From: Eubacteriales bacterium
Lineage (GTDB): Bacteria; Bacillota; Clostridia; Oscillospirales; CAG-382
Direction of reading: 5' to 3'
DNA length: 55,360 nucleotides
Assembly (NCBI GenBank): GCA_028702135.1
Contig: JAQVPJ010000013.1
Location: forward strand, 1-55,360
How positions within the stretch are numbered: the first letter of the stretch is position 1; each line of letters begins with the position of its first letter. This document shows positions 50,500 through 55,360 of the stretch, piece by piece. Below the pieces are notes generated by a model, which searched no databases, was not told the DNA's origin, and saw nothing but the letters and a program-made list of their open reading frames with translations. The position numbers and the translations under genes are program-made.

Positions 50500-51450
50500 C
50501 TAATTCCTGTTCATATTCAGCGATACCGTATAGCTGCTGTCAAAACTGTTTTTCCAGACAGAAACAACCTCGTAATCGATACTGATATTCATATCCGGCC
50601 ACATACTGCGGTTTTGGCTTCTTTCCTCGCTCCATGTTATTTCATTATTGCTGTCATACAGCTTGGCATCAGTTATGCAGATATTCTTCAAATAAAGGTT
50701 TTCATCAGTATTATACAGGGTTATTTCAACAAAATCGTCATCCGTGTATTTTCCGTCAGTGTTGAATTTCACGTCGTCCGGATAATCCAGAGCATAGTTT
50801 TGCAGATATGAGGTATTGCTCCCGTCTGAAAACGAGTAGGCGGCTTCAAATTCTATGCTGTCTGCAATTTTGTTTTCCGTAATGTCAAAAATGGTGAGAG
50901 AAGCTCTGCCATCCTTCAAGGAGGAGTCGAGTAACAGTCTGTAGTCCCGGTCGTATTCAAGAAGTGTATGGGATTCATACCATGTCGGTGTACCTTCGCT
51001 TGCTGTATAAAGATTATAGAAAGCATGCCAGGCACCTTCTGTTCCCGAATAGCATAGTCCGGCGTCAAGGCAGTTTACCCAATTCCCACCGTCATCGAAA
51101 ATATCGATTCCGAGAAATAAATATGCGTTTACGAATTTCCCGTCACTTTTTCTTATGTTGTTAAGCTCGATTTGGCTCAGCTTTATATCGACGGACGCTT
51201 TATTATAGCCTTTTTTTGAATAGACAGCGTATGCGGGGCCGTCAGTGTCACCCATTTTACCGCTTCCGTTGCTGTAATTAAGATTAGTCATATACGGTGT
51301 GCCTAAATCGTTTTTAACCATCTTTGAACTCTCCGTGTCAACGATGCTCTCTTTGCCTGAAATGTCTGTTCCTGTATCAATACATCCGGGAGTAGTAATA
51401 ACAACAAGAGCGATAAAAATCAACGCCAAGGTTTTTTTCAGGTGCCTCAT
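50500..51450 (-). CDS. Lipoprotein of unknown function
   Basis: 316 aa. Signal peptide with lipobox ITTPGC (Cys at about 23), so lipid-anchored on the outer face of the membrane. The mature part is beta-rich, Asn/Asp/Tyr/Trp-rich and looks like a carbohydrate-associated or binding domain, but no family is recognised. AAGGAGG lies upstream. In an operon with MFS and GDPD genes, it may bind the substrate or product of the enzyme encoded before it. Confidence 0.75.
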   Translation of the reverse strand: MRHLKKTLALIFIALVVITTPGCIDTGTDISGKESIVDTESSKMVKNDLGTPYMTNLNYSNGSGKMGDTDGPAYAVYSKKGYNKASVDIKLSQIELNNIRKSDGKFVNAYLFLGIDIFDDGGNWVNCLDAGLCYSGTEGAWHAFYNLYTASEGTPTWYESHTLLEYDRDYRLLLDSSLKDGRASLTIFDITENKIADSIEFEAAYSFSDGSNTSYLQNYALDYPDDVKFNTDGKYTDDDFVEITLYNTDENLYLKNICITDAKLYDSNNEITWSEERSQNRSMWPDMNISIDYEVVSVWKNSFDSSYTVSLNMNRN

Positions 51451-51465
51451 ACTTTTTCCTCCTTA

Positions 51466-52272
51466 TCAGGTAAATACCCCCTCAAAAATCACGGTATCAA
51501 AATCCGCCGGCGCCTTCTCGTCTTTACCCCGAACTGTCCAGGCAACTGTCAGGGGTCTGTAAAGCTTTTTGCAAATTCGGAATGTAAAACATTTTTTATC
51601 ATTATGACGAAAGGCGATAAAATCAGGCTTTGCTAAAAAATTAAGCAGCAGATTCTTTAATGCAAAAGTTATAAATAAGCCTAATTCCCGTCTTTCTTCG
51701 GAAAAATTTTTAGAAAGTATTCCCCTCACAATTTCAGGATTGTTTTTGCGGAAATATCTAATTGCAAGAGGGTTGAAGCTCTCGACACACAATTTAGGTG
51801 AGTAATTTTCAAGGATTTCCGAAACTTGCTTGCATATCTCTAAATCCCTATATGAGGAATGCATTTTAATCTCGCAGATGATTGGTGTATCGCCGAGCAG
51901 TTCGAGCACTTCGTTAAACAGAGGAATTCTCTCGCCCGTATTCAACAATGTAAGACCGCACAGCTCTTCGTATGTTAGTGTATATAGCTTTTTATCCAAG
52001 CCGCACATCCGTTTTAAATCGCCGTCATGAAAAACGACGACTTTTTTATCGGCGGTTATCTGTACATCAAGCTCTACGCCATATCCCGAATCTTTTGCTT
52101 TTTTAAAAGCGGAAAGCGAATTTTCCGGATATTCTCCTTGGTTGTCGAAAAGCCCCCTGTGAGCGTATTTATAGCCGGAAAAAAACCGTGTTCTTTCTCT
52201 TTTTTTATTCGGCTTAATCATATAAATATATAAAAAGATTATTATTGCGGTAATAATTAATATCGGCAGCAT
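51466..52272 (-). CDS. Glycerophosphodiester phosphodiesterase
   Basis: 268 aa. One N-terminal membrane helix (about 2-19), then the GDPD barrel: YAHRGLFDNQGEYPENSLSA carries the catalytic His-Arg and Glu-Asn, VELDVQITADKKVVVFHD the metal ligands Glu-Asp and the second His. It hydrolyses glycerophosphodiesters to glycerol-3-phosphate and an alcohol, here probably at the membrane. It begins 1 nt after the MFS stop (TAA-A-ATG). Confidence 0.93.
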   Translation of the reverse strand: MLPILIITAIIIFLYIYMIKPNKKRERTRFFSGYKYAHRGLFDNQGEYPENSLSAFKKAKDSGYGVELDVQITADKKVVVFHDGDLKRMCGLDKKLYTLTYEELCGLTLLNTGERIPLFNEVLELLGDTPIICEIKMHSSYRDLEICKQVSEILENYSPKLCVESFNPLAIRYFRKNNPEIVRGILSKNFSEERRELGLFITFALKNLLLNFLAKPDFIAFRHNDKKCFTFRICKKLYRPLTVAWTVRGKDEKAPADFDTVIFEGVFT

Positions 52273-52273
52273 T

Positions 52274-53554
52274 TTAATCTTCTCCGCTTATACTCTCAAG
52301 CAGACTGTTTTTTGGAATCGGTTTGGAATCTCCGTGTTTGACAAAAAGCATAGTAATCAAAGCAAGTGCGGAAAAGAATGCCGCATAGGGAAACAAAACC
52401 CTGTAACCTATGTTGAGGTTGTCGATCAATAACCCTGAAAGTATAGGAGTTATTACCTGCGCCGCCATGGAAAAGGTGTAATACAGTCCGGTATACTTAC
52501 CGATGTCAGATCCGCTGCTCATCTCCACAACCATGGGATAAGAATTTACATTGATAGCTGCCCAGCCGAAACCGACAGCAACGAGTATTATATACATAAA
52601 AGCGTTGTAACTATCAATGGGAATAGCAGCAGCAAAGCTTATAGTCATAATTACAACTCCGGTTATGATGATTTTTTTTCTGCTGAATCTGCTTGACAGC
52701 TGTGCAACCGGGATATAACTTATAACTGCTGCTATCGTGCCGATTAAAAGGCTTGTGGCAAAACCGCCGTCCTTTATGTTCATCACATTTTCGATATAAC
52801 GCGAATATGTTGATGCCACCGCATTGTAGGAAATAAACCAAAAAGACACAGATAAAAGCAAAAAAATCAGACTTTTTCTGACTTCACGCGGCATTCGCCC
52901 TTTTCCACGGATATGCTCTGAATCATCCTCGCATTCATCATTTTTTATAGACATCTTATTCTCGTTTATCTTCAAAAGCAAAACGATTACAGAAAAGACC
53001 ATAAGCGCTCCGACTGCAATGAAAACATATGTATAATCGGTGTATTCGCCGGGTTTGGATTTTGGGGTAAGGAACTTTATTGCCAAAAGCGTATAAATAC
53101 TGCCTATCGCACCCATAAGGTTTATTATGGCATTCGCTTTTGAGCGCAGAGGTTTAGGTGTCAAATCCGGCATAAGTGCGACAGCAGGTGAACGGTAGGT
53201 GCTCATCGCTATGAGTACAGTTCCGAGTGCGACAAGAAAAACGACAAGCCTTAAGGAGTTCGCCGCAAATGGCAGTGCAATCATAGCAAAAACCGCCACT
53301 GCGGTTCCCAAAACTATAAAAGGTGTACGCTTGCCGAATCTCGTATGTACCCTGTCCGACAATGTTCCGAATAACGGAAGCATGAAAATTGCAAAGATAT
53401 TATCAAGCGCCAGAATAACGCCAATATAGGTATCGCTCTTGTCGAAATTATTTTCAAGTATAAGCGGAATTATACTATCGTATAAATTCCAGAAAGAGCA
53501 AATGGACAGAAAAGCAAAGCCGACAAAAAAAGTTCGTAAATAATTTAACCTCAT
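52274..53554 (-). CDS. MFS transporter (SLC45/GPH-like)
   Basis: 426 aa, twelve spans. The loop GTLSDRVHTRFGKRTPFIVLG between helices 2 and 3 is the MFS signature in its SLC45/sugar-symporter form. It may import glycosides, sugars or glycerophosphodiesters; the GDPD gene immediately downstream makes the last plausible. ATG 53554 has GGGTGA 6 nt upstream; an in-frame GTG at 53563 overlaps that site. First gene of the operon. Confidence 0.88.
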   Translation of the reverse strand: MRLNYLRTFFVGFAFLSICSFWNLYDSIIPLILENNFDKSDTYIGVILALDNIFAIFMLPLFGTLSDRVHTRFGKRTPFIVLGTAVAVFAMIALPFAANSLRLVVFLVALGTVLIAMSTYRSPAVALMPDLTPKPLRSKANAIINLMGAIGSIYTLLAIKFLTPKSKPGEYTDYTYVFIAVGALMVFSVIVLLLKINENKMSIKNDECEDDSEHIRGKGRMPREVRKSLIFLLLSVSFWFISYNAVASTYSRYIENVMNIKDGGFATSLLIGTIAAVISYIPVAQLSSRFSRKKIIITGVVIMTISFAAAIPIDSYNAFMYIILVAVGFGWAAINVNSYPMVVEMSSGSDIGKYTGLYYTFSMAAQVITPILSGLLIDNLNIGYRVLFPYAAFFSALALITMLFVKHGDSKPIPKNSLLESISGED

Positions 53555-53589
53555 ATGATTCACCCACTGTTATTCAATATGTATATAAT

Positions 53590-53618
53590 AATATAGCATA
53601 GATTTTTATATTTATCAA
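53590..53618 (-). promoter_or_regulatory. Promoter of the MFS-GDPD operon
   Basis: Minus strand: TTGATA (53618-53613), 17-nt spacer, TATATT (53595-53590). A short palindrome TACCGTGCGGTA (about 53623-53634) lies just upstream of the -35. Confidence 0.6.
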
Positions 53619-53677
53619 TAATACCGTGCGGTAGCAATTAATTATGATTTATTCTTTACCAAATTTTAATAATTGTA

Positions 53678-53706
53678 TTGTAATTCTTTTCCGTTTATGA
53701 TATAAG
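53678..53706 (+). promoter_or_regulatory. Promoter of the zinc-ribbon membrane protein gene
   Basis: TTGTAA (53678-53683), 17-nt spacer, TATAAG (53701-53706). Confidence 0.55.
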
Positions 53707-53746
53707 TTTATATAAGGTAACTGAAAATATTTTTGGAGGTAGGAAA

Positions 53747-55069
53747 ATGTATTGCCATAAATGCGGCACGCAACTCATCGAAGACAGCATTTTTTGCAAT
53801 GTTTGCGGAACAAAGGTTTTTATACCAAAAGCCGAGGAATCCGGCAATGAGCAGGATTCCGCTTCTTTTATCAATAGTAACGAAAGTGTTTTCGAAGAAC
53901 CCGAAGAGTCGGGCAATACGGCAACAGAAACTCAAGCAGAACAAGCGTCTGACAATTTAGAACAAAGCGTGGGTTTTGCTGATTTAGCCGAAGACCTTCC
54001 GGCTTATAAGCCGGAAGAAAACACAGTACTTAACGACCCTGAACAACAGCCCAAAACAGAAGTGCATACTGATTCAATGCTTTCGTCTGAGCCCGCCGAT
54101 ATGATTTTAAAAGAAATAACATCAAAAAAACCGCGCTCAAAAGGCACACGAGTTGCTATAAAAATATGCTCCGTTCTTATCGCGGTAATTATCGGGTTAC
54201 TTGTCCTTTTGCTAAATATACAACTTTTTATAACTTTCGGAGTAACAGAGGAAAATATCACATATGCGATAAACAATATTGATTACAACAACCTAAAAGC
54301 TAATGATATTATTGATGTTGATGTTTTATCGGAGCAATATGAAACCGAAATACCAGAGGACGCAACCTTAGCACAGGCGATTTATCGCTGTATCGATCAG
54401 GACCAGCTCGTAAACCCTATTACACAGGAAGAAGTCGATCTTCTGGTAAAAAGATTACAATTTGAGGATTTTATTGCTGAAAAAACTGCCAAAGCTCTGC
54501 AAATCGCAAAGGATGGCGGCACAGAGGAGCCGATAACGGCAGGTGAGCTTGTTGACTTTATCAGGGATGATAAGAATAGAAATACGATTGAAAGGACCAT
54601 AGGTATTGAGATTCTTGACATCGACCTCGATTATATGGAAAAGTATATAAACGAAAACAACAGCGATTATCTGAACGCTCTGACCACTGAAAATCTTGAG
54701 GAGAACATAGGCACTCTGAATCTCGGTTTTCTTAAGTTTTTCAATTCAATCTGGTATATTGTAGTATCGGCATTTCTTATTTTGGGTTTTGCAGCAATTA
54801 TTTGGTTAATCAACAAAAAGATAAGCTCCGGGCTTTTATATACGGGAGTTTCCCTTGCCGCAGCAGGGCTGTTACCGGTGCTCTTCGGACTTTTGTATAA
54901 GGTTCTCCTGCCTTCTGATTTTTATGCCGATTTGGTTTCGCCGTTTATATTCACATTGATCCTCATCGGTGCCGTAACGATTATTGTAGGAGCTTTATTC
55001 ATTTCGGCGGCAATAATAATAAACGCAGTCTTAAAACGCAAAAAAGCATTAATAGTACCTGTTCAATAA
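53747..55069 (+). CDS. Zinc-ribbon multi-span membrane protein
   Basis: 440 aa. An N-terminal zinc ribbon (C3, C6, C17, C20: MYCHKCG and FCNVCG) is followed by an acidic, Glu/Gln/Ser-rich linker to about 125, one span (about 133-157), an extracellular acidic region of about 150 residues, and three more spans near the C-terminus. Related Clostridia proteins are annotated only as zinc-ribbon domain proteins. TTGGAGGT lies upstream. Monocistronic, with a terminator after it. Confidence 0.78.
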   Translation: MYCHKCGTQLIEDSIFCNVCGTKVFIPKAEESGNEQDSASFINSNESVFEEPEESGNTATETQAEQASDNLEQSVGFADLAEDLPAYKPEENTVLNDPEQQPKTEVHTDSMLSSEPADMILKEITSKKPRSKGTRVAIKICSVLIAVIIGLLVLLLNIQLFITFGVTEENITYAINNIDYNNLKANDIIDVDVLSEQYETEIPEDATLAQAIYRCIDQDQLVNPITQEEVDLLVKRLQFEDFIAEKTAKALQIAKDGGTEEPITAGELVDFIRDDKNRNTIERTIGIEILDIDLDYMEKYINENNSDYLNALTTENLEENIGTLNLGFLKFFNSIWYIVVSAFLILGFAAIIWLINKKISSGLLYTGVSLAAAGLLPVLFGLLYKVLLPSDFYADLVSPFIFTLILIGAVTIIVGALFISAAIIINAVLKRKKALIVPVQ

Positions 55070-55081
55070 TACTTAAAAATC

Positions 55082-55119
55082 ATACCCGTCGTATGAGAAA
55101 AAACTCTTACGGCGGGTAT
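55082..55119 (+). terminator. Terminator of the zinc-ribbon membrane protein gene
   Basis: ATACCCGTCGTATGAG-type arm (from 55083) pairs with CTCTTACGGCGGGTAT (55104-55119) with one mismatch and wobbles, loop A6. T tract is short, so it may serve both convergent genes. Confidence 0.65.
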
Positions 55120-55145
55120 TATTGTCTCCAAGAAACAAATTTTGG

Positions 55146-55360
55146 TTATTTATATTCCTTAAACCTGTCATCCAACCAGTCGGTATGTTTGTTTACATAC
55201 CACTCAAGGTATTCGACTTGCTTTTTAAAAGTGTTTGCCTGCATTACCTTGGGGGGATTGGGCCAGACATAAGTGTTTAATATGTCCCATCTTTCAAAAT
55301 TATGTGCAGCGGCAGCGTTGCAGAGTTCGTAATACTCCCACATTTTATTTATCATCGCTG
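55146..55360 (-). CDS. C-terminal fragment of a CotH-like protein (runs off the window)
   Basis: About 70 residues remain in frame to the window edge: RWDILNTYVWPNPP, then a Tyr-Leu-x-Trp-Tyr helix and DWLDDRF. This matches the C-terminal end of CotH-family proteins (typically RW..L..YVWPN...YLKNWL..R..WLD..F), kinase-like proteins of the spore coat or secreted in polysaccharide-degrading bacteria. The catalytic part lies outside, so the call rests on the tail alone. Confidence 0.65.
   Translation of the reverse strand, partial: AMINKMWEYYELCNAAAAHNFERWDILNTYVWPNPPKVMQANTFKKQVEYLEWYVNKHTDWLDDRFKEYK

Overview
The window comes from a low-to-moderate GC, Gram-positive, endospore-forming Clostridia-type anaerobe; a relative of the Ruminococcaceae/Oscillospiraceae is my best guess. 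The basis is spoIVA, a ylmC/ymxH-type gene, a SpoIIM-like gene beside a XerD-like recombinase, a CotH-like fragment at the right edge, YtrA-type GntR/ABC operons, a HisZ plus short-HisG system, strong GGAGG ribosome sites and frequent TTG/GTG starts. No CRISPR array, IS element, prophage or rRNA gene was found. There is one tRNA, tRNA-Arg(CCG).

Layout. 1-2.3 kb: an internally duplicated DUF1538 membrane protein and a tandem PII-like protein (minus strand). 2.5-9.5 kb: a small zinc-ribbon protein, a DEAD-box RNA helicase, an HD hydrolase, a large FAD-dependent dehydrogenase (minus), then a radical-SAM DNA-repair-type protein whose promoter carries a LexA/DinR box, followed by a Methyltransf_32-type methyltransferase. 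9.5-15.7 kb: a membrane-anchored SGNH hydrolase, a GntR(YtrA)-ABC operon with its palindromic operator, a ferredoxin, and DUF4190 and DUF2752 proteins. 15.8-20.1 kb: a MarR regulator, apparently frameshifted, and a heterodimeric ABC exporter. 20.2-27.7 kb: the histidine operon hisZGDCBHAF-hisIE, with no histidinol-phosphate phosphatase. 27.8-30.0 kb: an acyl-CoA ligase, a small membrane protein and a tRNA that begins directly after its stop codon.

30-40 kb: a surface protein, a KDPG-aldolase/VOC-like fusion, ylmC and spoIVA (all minus), then pfkA with an unusual inverted repeat around its promoter, proC, a SpoIIM-like gene, a XerD-like recombinase with Lys in place of catalytic Arg I, a YesL/DUF624 protein and a membrane-anchored XRE regulator.

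40.3-45.6 kb holds the most interesting locus: three tightly packed genes with their own promoter, encoding a TerB_N/TerB_C protein, a BrxC/BrxD-family (former DUF2791) P-loop ATPase and an Lhr-like superfamily 2 helicase. It resembles a stripped-down BREX/Ter DNA-processing or defence module without PglX methylase or PglZ. 45.6-55.4 kb: an NAD-dependent epimerase, TspO, a second YtrA-ABC operon, MntP, a minus-strand operon (MFS, GDPD, lipoprotein, Cys-rich protein), a zinc-ribbon membrane protein and the CotH-like fragment.

All functional calls come from motifs and family resemblance read by eye; no database search was run. Promoters were recognised by -35/-10 matches with 16-18 nt spacing and are predictions.
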